Shown: positions 1 to 9,487, counted from the stretch's first letter. The stretch is 20,821 nt of DNA from JAWLBW01 sp041687475 (GCA_041687475.1 JAWLBW010000044.1:1-20821); one strand, 5' to 3'. A program made the numbers and translations. The notes: a model not told the origin generated them from the sequence alone.

Positions 1-1075
1 CCGGACGGGTAATACGCGGATCGCGCGCCATCTTGAACACGGGCCCGTCCATTTCGTTCATGGCCAGAAGTTCGGCAAGACGGGCTTCGGCGTCGACGAA
101 CATGGTGCGGAACTTCAGGCAGGAAAAGGTTCGCCCGTGCAGGCCCACCCGCTTCTGCCGGAAGAACACGGGGCCCGGCGAATCAAGGCGAATCCACACA
201 CCTACGACAACGAACAGAGGCGCCAGCAAGACGAGAAGCAGGCCTGCCACGGAAGCATCCATGGCCCGCTTGAGCATCAGCTGAAACGGTGCTTGCGGCG
301 CCGTCGAGAACGTCAGAACGGGCATGCCGAACTGGTTATCGACACAGAGCCTGGCGACCTTGAGGTCATCATTGCCGGGCAGAACCACCGCATCGACACC
401 CAGGCGCTCACAAAGTATGAGTTCTCCATTCAAAGTCGGCGATCCGGTAAGCGGCCCTGCGAAGACCACCCGGTCGATGGCCCTTGTCAGCAACAGGCTC
501 TCAAGGTCGGCCCGCCGCCCTGCAACGGGGTGGGCCCGGGGCACGCTCCCGCCGTCATCGACGAGAAAGCCGTGCAATCGCTCGCCCCAGCGCTCGTTGT
601 TGCGTATCTGTTCGGCGTACATGAGGGTGCGGCTGTCGGTTCCGACAATGAGTACGTTGACCGTCTCGAATCCGAGCCTGCGGTAGCCGTCCATGACCAG
701 GCGGGAAGCCATGCGCCCCGCGACGAGAAGCACAAAGGCGGCGGCGGGAAAATGCCATCCCAACCTTTCGTCGAAGTGAAACCAGCCCAGCGCCTCGAGA
801 AAGACGCGCTGAAGCCCCGTGTAGGCCAGCGCAACCAGGGCCAGCTTGCCCATGACCAGCAACGGATGAGTTCGCTTCGCGGCATAGAGACCGACGAAGC
901 GAATACCCAGATGCCAGGCCGCCAGAGCGAACGGCAGCAGAGCCAGATAACGTTTTCCACTTTCAGACGGGAGCGTGTTGTCGCTGAGAACCGCGATGAG
1001 AAAAGCACAGCTGATGAGTATGAGATCTCTGACGACCGCGAACCCGCTCAAGAAGTTCGCATTCGATCGTAACAT
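1..1075 (-). CDS. Polyprenyl-phosphate sugar-1-phosphate transferase (WbaP/WcaJ type), 3' end missing
   Basis: This is the enzyme that starts a polysaccharide repeat unit by moving a sugar-1-phosphate onto undecaprenyl phosphate at the inner membrane. The frame is open for 358 codons and leaves the window at position 1. It has hydrophobic segments within about residues 12-130, a nucleotide-fold (CoA-binding-like) domain at about 139-235, and the start of the bacterial sugar transferase domain (PF02397) at about 266. The family signatures KRAMD (269-273), SPGPVFFRQKRVG (299-311) and KFRTM (321-325) are all present. The C-terminal part, about 100 residues in the family, lies outside the window. 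ATG at 1075 has a strong GGGGAGGAAA ribosome binding site. It overlaps the end of the upstream glycosyltransferase by 28 bp, so it is the last visible gene of the operon. The sugar moved cannot be told from the sequence. Confidence 0.93.
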   Translation of the reverse strand, partial: MLRSNANFLSGFAVVRDLILISCAFLIAVLSDNTLPSESGKRYLALLPFALAAWHLGIRFVGLYAAKRTHPLLVMGKLALVALAYTGLQRVFLEALGWFHFDERLGWHFPAAAFVLLVAGRMASRLVMDGYRRLGFETVNVLIVGTDSRTLMYAEQIRNNERWGERLHGFLVDDGGSVPRAHPVAGRRADLESLLLTRAIDRVVFAGPLTGSPTLNGELILCERLGVDAVVLPGNDDLKVARLCVDNQFGMPVLTFSTAPQAPFQLMLKRAMDASVAGLLLVLLAPLFVVVGVWIRLDSPGPVFFRQKRVGLHGRTFSCLKFRTMFVDAEARLAELLAMNEMDGPVFKMARDPRITRP

Positions 1076-2235
1076 CCGGTTTCCTCCCCGGGGTTTTCTC
1101 CCCGCATCCATGTATCGGCGCGCCGGGTAACGACATGGCCCACTTCGCCGAGAGCCGAATCGATGACTCGACCCATGGCGCCGCGAAAAGCGGCTTCCGA
1201 AAAACGCATTGCCGAGCGACGAATCGCCCCGACGTTCCAGACGCGTCGCTCGCATTCCCGTACTGCATCAATCAAGGCATCGGCGTCAAGCCGGTCAAAA
1301 AACACGACCGTGTCTCCGTCAATCTGCGACTCGGCCAGCCCGCTTCCGCGAAAGCCGACCACCGGTTTTCCGAACAGATTCGCCTCGACCGGCGCAATAC
1401 CGAAGTCTTCGTCCCACGGCATGACCAGAGCACGACACCCGGCATAGACCTCGGCCAGTTCGCGGTCGTCGATACGGCCGAGAAACTCAACGGGCGCCCC
1501 CTCGGCCATCTGCTCGAAAAGGCCTCTGTCTTCGCCCTCACCCACGATGCGAAGGGGCAGGTTCAGCCGGCGGAACGCTTCAATGGCAAGATCGATTCGT
1601 TTATAGGGATAAACAAGGCGGGCCACGATAAGGTAGTAACCCTTGTCACGGCAGACAGCCTCATCCTGAAAAGGAAAAGAGACGGGGGGATACACCACGT
1701 CGGCATCCCGCTCATATACGGCGCTGATGCGGCGAGCCATTCGCCCGCAGTTCGAGACGTAGCGGGTCGGTCGCCGCGAAGCCTCGCGGTCCCACTTTCG
1801 CAGGCGCCTGAGAGCCAGGTCGTAAACAGGCCGGGCAGGAGAAGGAATTCTCTGTCGGTACTCGTCTTCCTGAAACCAGACGAAGCGCATCGGCGTGTGG
1901 CAATAGGTAACGTGAACACTGCCCTCGGGTACGTGAACTCCGTGGGCGTAGGCATACGAGCTGCTCAGGATGAGGTCGTAGCCGCGCAAGTCGAGCCGAT
2001 CGACATAGCGGGGGTAGACGGGAAAAAGCTTTTTATATCGTCTACGCACCGACGCCGACGCCTGGAACGGGCAGAAGGGGCGAATGTCCCATGAGCGCCA
2101 GTCTTCGGGTAACCCGGCCTCGTCGGCCAGCAGCGTATATACCGGGGCATTGGGAAACATGTCGTGCAGAACAGCCAGCACCCGCTCGGCGCCGCCTTGT
2201 TGCATCAGAAAGTCATGTACCAGCGCCACCTTCAT
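1048..2235 (-). CDS. GT4 glycosyltransferase (WbaZ-like)
   Basis: A cytoplasmic GT-B fold retaining glycosyltransferase that adds one sugar to the lipid-linked repeat unit. The 395 residues match the usual family length. Seen are the N-terminal glycine loop QQGGAERV (12-19), CHTPMRFVW (112-120) as in WbaZ-like mannosyltransferases, the donor-site segment ARLVYPYKR (205-213), and the EX7E pair E276/E284 in EDFGIAPVE. Donor and acceptor are unknown; mannose is only a guess from the WbaZ resemblance. Its ATG overlaps the stop codon of the upstream glycosyltransferase as ATGA, which implies translational coupling. The last 25 or so residues look poorly conserved and cover the ribosome binding site of the following sugar transferase gene. 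Confidence 0.92.
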   Translation of the reverse strand: MKVALVHDFLMQQGGAERVLAVLHDMFPNAPVYTLLADEAGLPEDWRSWDIRPFCPFQASASVRRRYKKLFPVYPRYVDRLDLRGYDLILSSSYAYAHGVHVPEGSVHVTYCHTPMRFVWFQEDEYRQRIPSPARPVYDLALRRLRKWDREASRRPTRYVSNCGRMARRISAVYERDADVVYPPVSFPFQDEAVCRDKGYYLIVARLVYPYKRIDLAIEAFRRLNLPLRIVGEGEDRGLFEQMAEGAPVEFLGRIDDRELAEVYAGCRALVMPWDEDFGIAPVEANLFGKPVVGFRGSGLAESQIDGDTVVFFDRLDADALIDAVRECERRVWNVGAIRRSAMRFSEAAFRGAMGRVIDSALGEVGHVVTRRADTWMRGENPGEETGCYDRMRTS

Positions 2236-3380
2236 GCCACACCTCCCACACGAACCGCCCTCTCACGAACGTCCTGTTCTTCACGACCCGCGGCCTGCAT
2301 CTCGTCGAGCAACAAAAGCACCTGCCCCGCAATGCTCTCGACCGAAAACTCGCCCTCGGCACGGACGCGACCGGCATGGCCCATCAAGCGGGCAAGCGAC
2401 CGATCATGGAGAAGACGATCCATCGCCTCGCCCAGGGAAGCACTGTCGCCTTCGGCAACCAGTAACCCGTCGACGCCATGGCGAATCAGGTACTTCGGGC
2501 CACCCGTTGCGAATGCCACGACAGGCCTTGCGTGCGCCCAGGCTTCAATGACCGTGCGGCCGAAGGTTTCGGGACCGCCGTGCCTGGAGATGGAGCTGGA
2601 GACGACAAGGGCGGCTTCACGGTACAGGCGGTCGACATCGTCGACGTAGGGCAGAATCGATACCCGACCGCCCAGGCGAAGTCGGCTGATCTGTCGCCCG
2701 AGAGCCTGCCGGTATTTCACTTCGTGAACGGAGCCGGCTATCACCAGCTTCGCGTCGTCGTTCCTTTCGGCTACCAGCGCAAATGCCGCAATCAGGTGAT
2801 GCAACCCCTTCCACCTCGCAATATTGGCAAGGCAGAGCACCATGGAAGACGCCTCATTCAGTGGGGAAAAGGTATCCTGCGCCGGAAGGACCGCGTCGGA
2901 AATTACCCGAACATTCACCCCTGAGAGAATCCTGTGCCAGGCCGGGTGCGAGGCAACGGCCTCGCTCGGCGCCACCACCACCGACGACCGCAGCCCCGAG
3001 AAGATGATTCGCTTGTAGCGCCAGAGGAAGTCGCGAACAAAGACAAGCGCCGGCACAGAGCCTTTCGAGGTGCGTTGTGCAAACATGGCGAGCAGACCGG
3101 CTTTGTTGGTATTGGCAATGATGGCGTCGGGACTGAACCTGTGCATGTACCCGCGAACCCTGCGAACCGTGGCGAACCATGTTCCGGGCCCATTTCCCCC
3201 CGCAAGCGCAATCACACGTCCCTTGCCGAGATTCAGACCGTTCAGGGCTTCAACGTGTCGTTGGTTCTCGGCAAAAACAAGGATGCGATACTCCCGGGCC
3301 AGTTCGGGAAGTATGGCCTCGATACTCTTTTCGGCGCCCCCGTAGTGGGACGCGTTTGAGAAAACGAACAGTGTACGCAT
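2232..3380 (-). CDS. GT4 glycosyltransferase
   Basis: A second GT-B fold glycosyltransferase of the operon, 382 residues, cytoplasmic. Visible are the N-terminal loop SHYGGAEKS (11-19), a C-terminal GT4 domain with NIARWKGLHHLI (186-197), and the EX7E motif with E271 and E279 in ETFGRTVIE, followed by the usual ARPVVAF turn. It is clearly different in sequence from the neighbouring GT4 protein, so it probably makes a different linkage. The start is fixed by a TGATG junction with the stop of the glycoside hydrolase gene, and the end by an ATGA junction with the next glycosyltransferase. The sugar specificity cannot be read from the sequence. Confidence 0.92.
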   Translation of the reverse strand: MRTLFVFSNASHYGGAEKSIEAILPELAREYRILVFAENQRHVEALNGLNLGKGRVIALAGGNGPGTWFATVRRVRGYMHRFSPDAIIANTNKAGLLAMFAQRTSKGSVPALVFVRDFLWRYKRIIFSGLRSSVVVAPSEAVASHPAWHRILSGVNVRVISDAVLPAQDTFSPLNEASSMVLCLANIARWKGLHHLIAAFALVAERNDDAKLVIAGSVHEVKYRQALGRQISRLRLGGRVSILPYVDDVDRLYREAALVVSSSISRHGGPETFGRTVIEAWAHARPVVAFATGGPKYLIRHGVDGLLVAEGDSASLGEAMDRLLHDRSLARLMGHAGRVRAEGEFSVESIAGQVLLLLDEMQAAGREEQDVRERAVRVGGVA

Positions 3381-4684
3381 CAGTTACCTTCCCTCGTCGG
3401 CGTAAGCTCAAGCACCATCACCTCGTCCGGCACCTCGAGCGTGAATACATTCACTCCTTTCCATTTCTTCAACGGCTCCCTGCCCGTGCGCGGTCGATAG
3501 AGCGAAGCCTCGCCGATTGGCGTGCCGAAGGTGACCTTCAGAGCGCGTGAAGGAGGGTGCAGCGTGCGGCGCGTACGTTGACTGAAAGACTCGACGTCGG
3601 ACCAGAAGCAGAAATAGTAAGTGCCGTTTCGTTTCTGAAAAACCGCGGCACGAACCTGGTTGTCGGCCACCACACCGACAGGCAACGACACCGGTTCAAA
3701 CCGCGGCCCGGGGTCGGCAAGCAAAGCAAGCAGATTGGCTACCGCATGAAACGAGGGCTTGGGTCGAAACTGCGCGTCAAGTAGCCCGAAATGCTGCTCC
3801 CGATCCGTCATCGTGGGGTCGGTTGCTTCGTCGTGAAACTGGTAGAGATATGTACGGTGTACCCCTGCGACGAAATAATCGAGCAACAATCGAGGCAGGT
3901 ATCGGGCCACCGCCTCTTCCGACGCCGGCAGGTGCCCGTCACGGTTTCTTACGGCACGGTGGTAGCCGGTTTCGCTGGCCACGACCCGGCGTTCGGGCGC
4001 CGCCTTCAGGGCGAAACGAAGGTGGCGCTCGAAATCGTGAAGCGGTCGCCGCCCGCCCGGGTAGGAATGAACGTTTGCAAAGTCGGCCCAGGCCGAGATA
4101 TCGCCGACTTTGGCGTAGTTCCGGGGCTCGGCGACAGAGGGCGCAACCAGAGGAACCACGAGACCACGTCGGCGCATTTCGTAACTCAGTGCGCGTTGAT
4201 AATCGCGTACGCGCCGATGCCAACCCGGGCCGCCTCTGGCGTCGTATTCGTTGGGCCCTTCCAGCGCCTCGAGGGCCTCGGTTACCATGCCCGCCGCCTC
4301 GACGTTGAAAGTAACGGGCATGGCAAGCTCGGCGATAAGCAGCAACCGGATACCGTCTTTCCCCAGGGCACGCCAGCGCGCCGGAATACCGTCTTCCTGG
4401 TACAGCTCGGGAATGCCCACGATATCGTCGCGTACATGACGCACGCCCAATCGCCCGAGCCATTCTCTAACACGGGTGAAATCATCGAAATAGCCGGTTC
4501 CCTGGTGTCCGAGGTGAATGTTGACCCCGACCGACTCGACGAATTCGTCGGCGGGACGAACTGCCGGCGCGGGAGCCATCGAGCCTGCCACCCGCTGCCT
4601 CGCCCCCGTATCGGTATCGTCTTCTCCGGCCGATACGCCAAGAATCAAAGACCCCAGTAGAATGAAGCGAGCGAGTCCCACCAT
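3380..4684 (-). CDS. Secreted clan-A glycoside hydrolase-like protein within the EPS operon (PslG-like role)
   Basis: A 434-residue protein with an N-terminal signal peptide (hydrophobic core about 4-18, probable signal peptidase I site VSA-GE at 19/20) and no lipobox, so periplasmic or released. The rest looks like a (beta/alpha)8 barrel of the GH5/GH39 superfamily. N145-E146 in LEGPNE fits the acid/base, and E238 in ASETGYH fits the nucleophile. A C-terminal beta domain (about 335-430) contains QKRNGTYYFCFW and ends VPDEVMVLEL. The same architecture and motifs recur in the CARDB lipoprotein at 10847-13612. It lies between the Wzy-like and GT4 genes, with TGATG junctions on both sides. By analogy with PslG, I infer that it cuts the polymer made by this operon, for length control, release or clearing of the periplasm. 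Substrate and exact GH family are not known. Confidence 0.82.
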   Translation of the reverse strand: MVGLARFILLGSLILGVSAGEDDTDTGARQRVAGSMAPAPAVRPADEFVESVGVNIHLGHQGTGYFDDFTRVREWLGRLGVRHVRDDIVGIPELYQEDGIPARWRALGKDGIRLLLIAELAMPVTFNVEAAGMVTEALEALEGPNEYDARGGPGWHRRVRDYQRALSYEMRRRGLVVPLVAPSVAEPRNYAKVGDISAWADFANVHSYPGGRRPLHDFERHLRFALKAAPERRVVASETGYHRAVRNRDGHLPASEEAVARYLPRLLLDYFVAGVHRTYLYQFHDEATDPTMTDREQHFGLLDAQFRPKPSFHAVANLLALLADPGPRFEPVSLPVGVVADNQVRAAVFQKRNGTYYFCFWSDVESFSQRTRRTLHPPSRALKVTFGTPIGEASLYRPRTGREPLKKWKGVNVFTLEVPDEVMVLELTPTREGN

Positions 4685-5967
4685 CAGCCCACCCCCAACC
4701 GTGCCACCTGCCCGCCTCTTGCGGTCCGAGCGGCACTTTCGGTTGCCGGATACAAGGCCGGGGCGGCGCCTTCCGTTACCCGTGAGACAAGTACCCCCAC
4801 GACGAAGGCGAGCCAGCCCGATTCGAGCACGCTCATGCTGACGCCGGCCGTCACAACGGCTCCCCCCAGGACGAAATAGAGAGCGCTTCGACTACCTTCG
4901 ACGCAGAGCAACCATAGACGCCGAATGAAAAAAAGCAATCCGAGAACGCCGGGTAGCCCGAACAGCGCCAGCAGGTACACGAAAAGATTGTCGGCCGGAT
5001 TGTAATGCGAAGGCAGGAAATACGACTGCGGAACCCCAATGGCCCCCAATCCTCCCCCGAGTAGCCACGAGTGCTCGAGGAACTGCTGAAAAGCATCGGG
5101 CCAGGTGTTGAGCATGCGATCGAGCATGGAACCCAGGAGCATGGAAGCCCACTCGCCACGCAGTTGGACCGACTGCTGCACACCCAGAAGCGGCAGGCCG
5201 ATACAGAGTGCGGCGACCGTCGCGAGCAACCCCCGTGAGAGAAACGGGAGCCTTCGCGACGTAAGAGCGAGCGCGACCGCCGCCACAAAGGCCATGAAAA
5301 GCCCCTTGGTCGTGGTCATGAGAATACCCGCACCGGTGAGGCTGAGAACGACTGCCCGCATACTCGCACGCTGCAGGGTGAACGCGAGCGCAAAGCCGAG
5401 GACCAGCAGGTGACCGGCTGCCTCATAGGACGCCCGGGCAAAGCCGCTCAAGCGAGAGAATTCACCCATGGCCCAGACCCGACTGCCTTCGACCTCGACC
5501 CCCATTACCTTGTAGGAAATACCGGCCCAGGGCAGGTCGATATAGGCGTCGGCGGCTACTCCTGCAACCGCCGTCAGCCACAAGAGCGAAACAAACCAGC
5601 GCATACGGGTGCCAGACCTTGCCGCGTCAAACCAGGGAGCGACGGCTATTCCGGCAAGAAGCGGCACGAAGATTTTCGCCCCGAAGGCTGCCTGGCGCGC
5701 ATCGAGCTGAACCAGGCCCACAAGCAGAAAGAATCCGAGCGCCGCCACCGCCACCGCTGGAAACACGCGGGTACGCCGCAGTACGGTAACCACGACGACA
5801 TAGGCCGGAGCCAGAAGAAGAAGGCCGTCTCGAAGGTACAACAATGCCTCGAGCCCCCGTGCCGCGAGCCCATACCTGAGGGGCGCCTCGACAACATAAG
5901 TGGCGAGGGCTACGGCGGTAGCCACCACGCAGAGATCACGAAGGGTGAAAGGCACGCTACGCGGCAA
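4684..5967 (-). CDS. O-antigen polymerase/ligase-like membrane protein (Wzy candidate)
   Basis: A very hydrophobic inner-membrane protein with about ten or more membrane segments and a larger polar loop at about two thirds of its length, containing SHYNPADNLFVYLLALFG. This topology is typical of Wzy_C (PF04932) proteins. In this context it probably polymerises repeat units in the periplasm. A ligase role is possible but less likely beside Wza and Wzz partners. The start is ambiguous. TTG at 5967 is chosen because GGAGG (minus strand, 5978-5974) sits 6 nt before it, giving 427 residues and an 11-bp overlap with the upstream gene. GTG at 5955 or 6021 are alternatives without a good ribosome binding site. 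The stop overlaps the hydrolase ATG as TGATG. Confidence 0.83.
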   Translation of the reverse strand: MPRSVPFTLRDLCVVATAVALATYVVEAPLRYGLAARGLEALLYLRDGLLLLAPAYVVVVTVLRRTRVFPAVAVAALGFFLLVGLVQLDARQAAFGAKIFVPLLAGIAVAPWFDAARSGTRMRWFVSLLWLTAVAGVAADAYIDLPWAGISYKVMGVEVEGSRVWAMGEFSRLSGFARASYEAAGHLLVLGFALAFTLQRASMRAVVLSLTGAGILMTTTKGLFMAFVAAVALALTSRRLPFLSRGLLATVAALCIGLPLLGVQQSVQLRGEWASMLLGSMLDRMLNTWPDAFQQFLEHSWLLGGGLGAIGVPQSYFLPSHYNPADNLFVYLLALFGLPGVLGLLFFIRRLWLLCVEGSRSALYFVLGGAVVTAGVSMSVLESGWLAFVVGVLVSRVTEGAAPALYPATESAARTARGGQVARLGVG

Positions 5968-7182
5968 GCGAAGCCTCCCTTTCGTCCAGCATGGCGGCGT
6001 AAACCTGCTCAAGGCCGTCACAATGGCGCGTCAAGGTATGCGGGTTGCGCCAATACCCGTCAAAGGCTTCTCGCCCCAATGACGACACGAGTGAATCGTC
6101 GCGCAGACGTAACAGGCAGTCGACCAATCCGTCGACGTTGCCGTTCCCGAAAAGCAGGCCATTTCGCCCCTGCACGATCAGTTCAGCCGGCGCCGTACCG
6201 TCGGAGCACACCACCGGAACCCCACGTGCAAAGGCTTCGAGAACGACAAGGCCGAGGGTTTCATACCAGAGCGACGGAACCACGACCGCACGGGCGCTCC
6301 CGTAAGCGGCCTCTAGAGCATTACCGGAAAGCCACCCCACGAAGCGATGTTCGGGATAGCGCTCTGCGAGGCGACCGAGCATTTCACCCTCACCCACAAA
6401 AACCGCCCTACTGCCGGCCCTTCGCGCAGCCTCGGCAAAGATGTGCGGCCCCTTCTCGGCCGAAAGCCGGCCTATGAAAAGGAAAGGCTCGTTCGAGGCA
6501 CACCGGGTGAGCGTTTTCGACGCGGCATCGACCGGATTGTCGACCCGGTGCAGGCGTGCGCTCTTCGGCAGATACGGCGCCAACAGTCGGGCGCTGAAAT
6601 CGGAAACGGCAACGAAATGACGCACCTGCCCCAACCCGCCCACCGAGCTCTGAACCGCATGCCGCATCAGACGCCATACCTTGTGCGTTCTGGCCCGCGC
6701 ATCACAATGCGTGCCGAGACATGCCCGCGACAGCGGCTTTCTCTCGCAGACCCGGGCGGCCGGATATTCGAAGAAGCCGCCATTGGGACAGGCCGCAAAG
6801 TAATCATGCAGGGTGACGACCACCGGCACCCCGAGAGACACCGCCCGGGCGATGACGCTGGATGAAAGTGCCTTCGTCCACCCGTGAACGTGAATGACGG
6901 TCCGGCTCCGATTCTTGCTGCGGAGAATTTCCTCGAGAGCATCGGCGGCGGCCACATTCCAGACGCCCCGTGCGGCCGCCNNNNNNNNNNGTGCAGAAGA
7001 TCGGGTTGCTGCGTGAGCACCGCCGGTACCCCCGCTTCGACCGGGCCCATAGCCGCCAACAACGTCACGTCGTGGCCACGGCGCGCCAGTTCGGCGGCCG
7101 AGTCAAGCGCCACCTTGGCGGCGCCCCCGGTTACGTGACCGTGATCATTGAGCACGACAACATTCACATTGCCCTCACGCAT
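5957..7182 (-). CDS. GT4 glycosyltransferase, interrupted by an assembly gap
   Basis: One glycosyltransferase gene is broken only by the 10 Ns at 6981-6990. The N-terminal 64 codons (7182-6991) give the GT-B start MREGNVNVVVLNDHGHVTGG. After the gap the frame shifts, and the body continues from about ARGVWN to the stop at 5957. It includes HVHGWTK, GRLSAEKG and the EX7E motif ETLGLVVLE. The two halves belong together: no start or stop separates them and each lacks what the other supplies. The shift therefore reflects a wrong gap length, not a real frameshift. The start ATG lies 6 nt after the BY-kinase stop and has GAGGGTGA just upstream. The sugar specificity is unknown. Confidence 0.88.
6981..6990. 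other. Assembly gap (10 N)
   Basis: Ten undetermined bases lie inside the GT4 gene, directly beside GCGGCCGC (6972-6979). Reading frames on both sides fit a single protein only if the true gap is 2 modulo 3 bases long, so 10 is a placeholder or an error. Confidence 0.99.
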
Positions 7183-7188
7183 TCACCC

Positions 7189-9486
7189 TCACGCACTCAG
7201 AAAATAGCGTCTGATTCGCTGGAGAAACGTCGGCGAAGCAGTGTTTTCGGCGTAGTAGCGCAGGTACGCATCTTCGGCATGCCCCGCGACCCTGGTCAGA
7301 ATGACACCCTGCACCCTGACTCCGCCCTGGCGAAGTCGATTCAGACAGTCACGCGCGTCTGAAAGCCTGGTTTTACCGACGGCTACCACGAGGTAGGCCG
7401 CATCGGCCAACGAACCGATCAACGCCGAGTCGGAAAACAGCCCGGCCGGCGGCACGTCGATGACCACGGCATCGAATTCGGCCCGAAGCTGAAAGAGCAG
7501 TTCACGCAGGCGGGTAGAATTGAACAGCGCCGTCGGATTGTCGGGTAATTTCCCCGCCGGCAGCAGGAAGAGGCCCTCGACTCCGGTAGCCGTAATCGCG
7601 GTCGAAGCTTCGCTCTCTCCGCGCAAGGCTTCGGCCAATCCGGGGCTGCCCTCGACCTGGAAAATCTCGTGAAGCCCTGACCGCCGCAGGTCGGCATCGA
7701 CGAGCAGCACCCGCTTCCGGCTGTCGCGCGCCATGGCGATGGCCAGGTTACAGGCCACGGTCGATTTGCCATCGCCCTGCTCACTGCTGGTGCAAAGAAC
7801 CGTACGGGTCAGGGCCGCTTCGGGCGCGAGCAACATGCCGGCCCGCATCGTTCGAAAGGCTTCGACAAATGCCTGGCGGGGCCCCATGCGGTCGAGGCGT
7901 GGCAGGCCGTCGCCGTCATCGTCGGATACAGAAGGAATCGCCCCGAGAATGGGCAGGTCGAATGCCTCTTCAGCCTCGAGCCTGCTTTTGACGCTGTCAT
8001 CGGTGTATTCGACGGCAAACGCCGCCCCGACACCGAGCATCAGGCCGGTCAGGAGCCCCAGCAACATCAGTCGCTTCCAGTCGGGACTCACCGGCTTTTC
8101 GGCCGCCACGCCCTCGTCGACGACACGAAGATTACCGACGACAGCGGCTTGGGCAATGCGCGCCTCTTCATGCTTCTTCAGCAGAAAGGTATACAATTCG
8201 GCATCGACATTGCTTCGGCGCGTTATCGCCGCAAGTTCGCGCTCGGCTTGCGGAAGCTTTCGCAACCGGTCTTCGTATTCCGAAATCATCTTTTCGGCGG
8301 AAGCGAGCTGGGCTGCGGTTGCAGACTTGCCGTTGTGAACGGCCGCCTTAATCTTGGACTTGAGCTCATCGACCCGGTCGAGCAACATGCGAACCCGCGG
8401 CGTGCGATCGGTGTACATCTGCCTGAGACCACGGAGTTCGACAAGCAGGGTTGAAAGCTCACCTACCAGCTTGTTCGTCATTTCATCGGCCAGACTGGCC
8501 TCGCCGATGAGAAAAGGATCATGACTTTTTCCCGCGTTCCGCAATCGATGATCGATGTGCGAGAGCTGGCGATGCCGCAGGGTCAGCTCGGCCATATTCA
8601 CCTCGAGCCTGCTGATCTGCCCGATCAACCGCTGGGCTTCTTCACTGAGAACGATGATGCCCCGCGTAGTCTTCAGGTTGTCGAGCTCCTGCTCGCTCTT
8701 TTCCAGCTTTCCCTGAATGACCGCCAGCTGACTCTCAAGGAACGTCACCGTCTGCTCGGCTTCGCGACCCCGGTAGGCCAGATGTTGTCGAACATAGGAA
8801 TCGGTGATCGAGTTGACGATTCGCATCGCCAGTCCGGGATCGGGCTGTTCGACCGCAATGCGCACCAGGTTCGATTTTTCACCGATCTCTTCGACATGAA
8901 TCTGCTTGCGCAGCCTGCTAAGCGCTTCAATTTCGGAAATCTTGGTGAACCAGACTTCCTGGCCCACCCGAGCTCCTATCGCGTCGAGCGTGAGCTTGAC
9001 CTCGCGAGAATGAAAAGGCTCGTTCAGGCGGCCGACGCCAAGTTCCGCGCCGAAGGCATCGTAGAGTCGATAGCGGTTATCGCTCTGGAACACGACACGG
9101 AACGAAGGCTTCTCGACCGAAGGAAAAACCTCGGAATCATAGCCCTCGATGCGCAGCCGCAGCACGGGGTGGCGATCTGCCGGAACCACGTCGAGACCGA
9201 GTTCACGCACGACAGGCAGTAGAATGAGGCGCGACCGAATGATCTCGACCTCGGCGGCCACGGGCGAATCATATTTCGATGGAAAGCGGTCACGTTCCTG
9301 CTCGATGAGCAGGCCCGACTTTTCGACTTCGACCTGCAGCACGGCCTCGGAACGAAACGCGGGCTCCTTCAAGAAGAAATAGACTGCCGAAAGCACCGTC
9401 ATGAGAATGACGGACCCTATTACCAGGCGCCGGCGGCGGCTGAGAACGTTCCAGATATCTTGTATGGAAACCTGCTCGGCGCTCAT
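7189..9486 (-). CDS. Wzz/BY-kinase polysaccharide co-polymerase (tyrosine autokinase)
   Basis: A 765-residue inner-membrane protein that controls chain length and couples polymerisation to export through tyrosine phosphorylation. In order: a Wzz domain with membrane segment 1 (about 21-38), a long periplasmic part with coiled-coil helices (about 240-440), the GNLRVVDEG and PVSP region (451-468), membrane segment 2 (about 472-492), then a cytoplasmic kinase. Walker A is SSEQGDGKST (567-576), Walker A' VLLVDADLRR (593-602) and Walker B AVVIDVPP (673-680). The C-terminal tail has only four tyrosines (Y741, Y744, Y745, Y761), a short version of the usual phosphorylated cluster. ATG at 9486 is preferred over an upstream in-frame start at 9552, because it has GAGGA just upstream and leaves one base after the exporter stop. 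Confidence 0.95.
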   Translation of the reverse strand: MSAEQVSIQDIWNVLSRRRRLVIGSVILMTVLSAVYFFLKEPAFRSEAVLQVEVEKSGLLIEQERDRFPSKYDSPVAAEVEIIRSRLILLPVVRELGLDVVPADRHPVLRLRIEGYDSEVFPSVEKPSFRVVFQSDNRYRLYDAFGAELGVGRLNEPFHSREVKLTLDAIGARVGQEVWFTKISEIEALSRLRKQIHVEEIGEKSNLVRIAVEQPDPGLAMRIVNSITDSYVRQHLAYRGREAEQTVTFLESQLAVIQGKLEKSEQELDNLKTTRGIIVLSEEAQRLIGQISRLEVNMAELTLRHRQLSHIDHRLRNAGKSHDPFLIGEASLADEMTNKLVGELSTLLVELRGLRQMYTDRTPRVRMLLDRVDELKSKIKAAVHNGKSATAAQLASAEKMISEYEDRLRKLPQAERELAAITRRSNVDAELYTFLLKKHEEARIAQAAVVGNLRVVDEGVAAEKPVSPDWKRLMLLGLLTGLMLGVGAAFAVEYTDDSVKSRLEAEEAFDLPILGAIPSVSDDDGDGLPRLDRMGPRQAFVEAFRTMRAGMLLAPEAALTRTVLCTSSEQGDGKSTVACNLAIAMARDSRKRVLLVDADLRRSGLHEIFQVEGSPGLAEALRGESEASTAITATGVEGLFLLPAGKLPDNPTALFNSTRLRELLFQLRAEFDAVVIDVPPAGLFSDSALIGSLADAAYLVVAVGKTRLSDARDCLNRLRQGGVRVQGVILTRVAGHAEDAYLRYYAENTASPTFLQRIRRYFLSA

Positions 9487-9487
9487 G

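Noticed and set aside
137..1072. Long plus-strand open frame (311 codons)
   Set aside because: It is antisense to the sugar transferase gene, whose minus-strand product has clear family motifs. Long shadow frames are expected at this GC content.
4684..5967. Polymerase candidate as a Wzx flippase
   Set aside because: The membrane segments surround one larger polar loop as in Wzy_C proteins, and I see no MATE/MviN-like pattern.
5410..6477. Plus-strand open frame of 355 codons
   Set aside because: Antisense to the polymerase and GT4 genes, with a composition rich in Arg, Pro and His and no recognisable domain.
6972..6979. NotI site beside the gap as a sign of vector sequence
   Set aside because: The site codes in frame for Ala-Ala-Ala just before the conserved RGVWN block of the glycosyltransferase, so it is genuine coding sequence.
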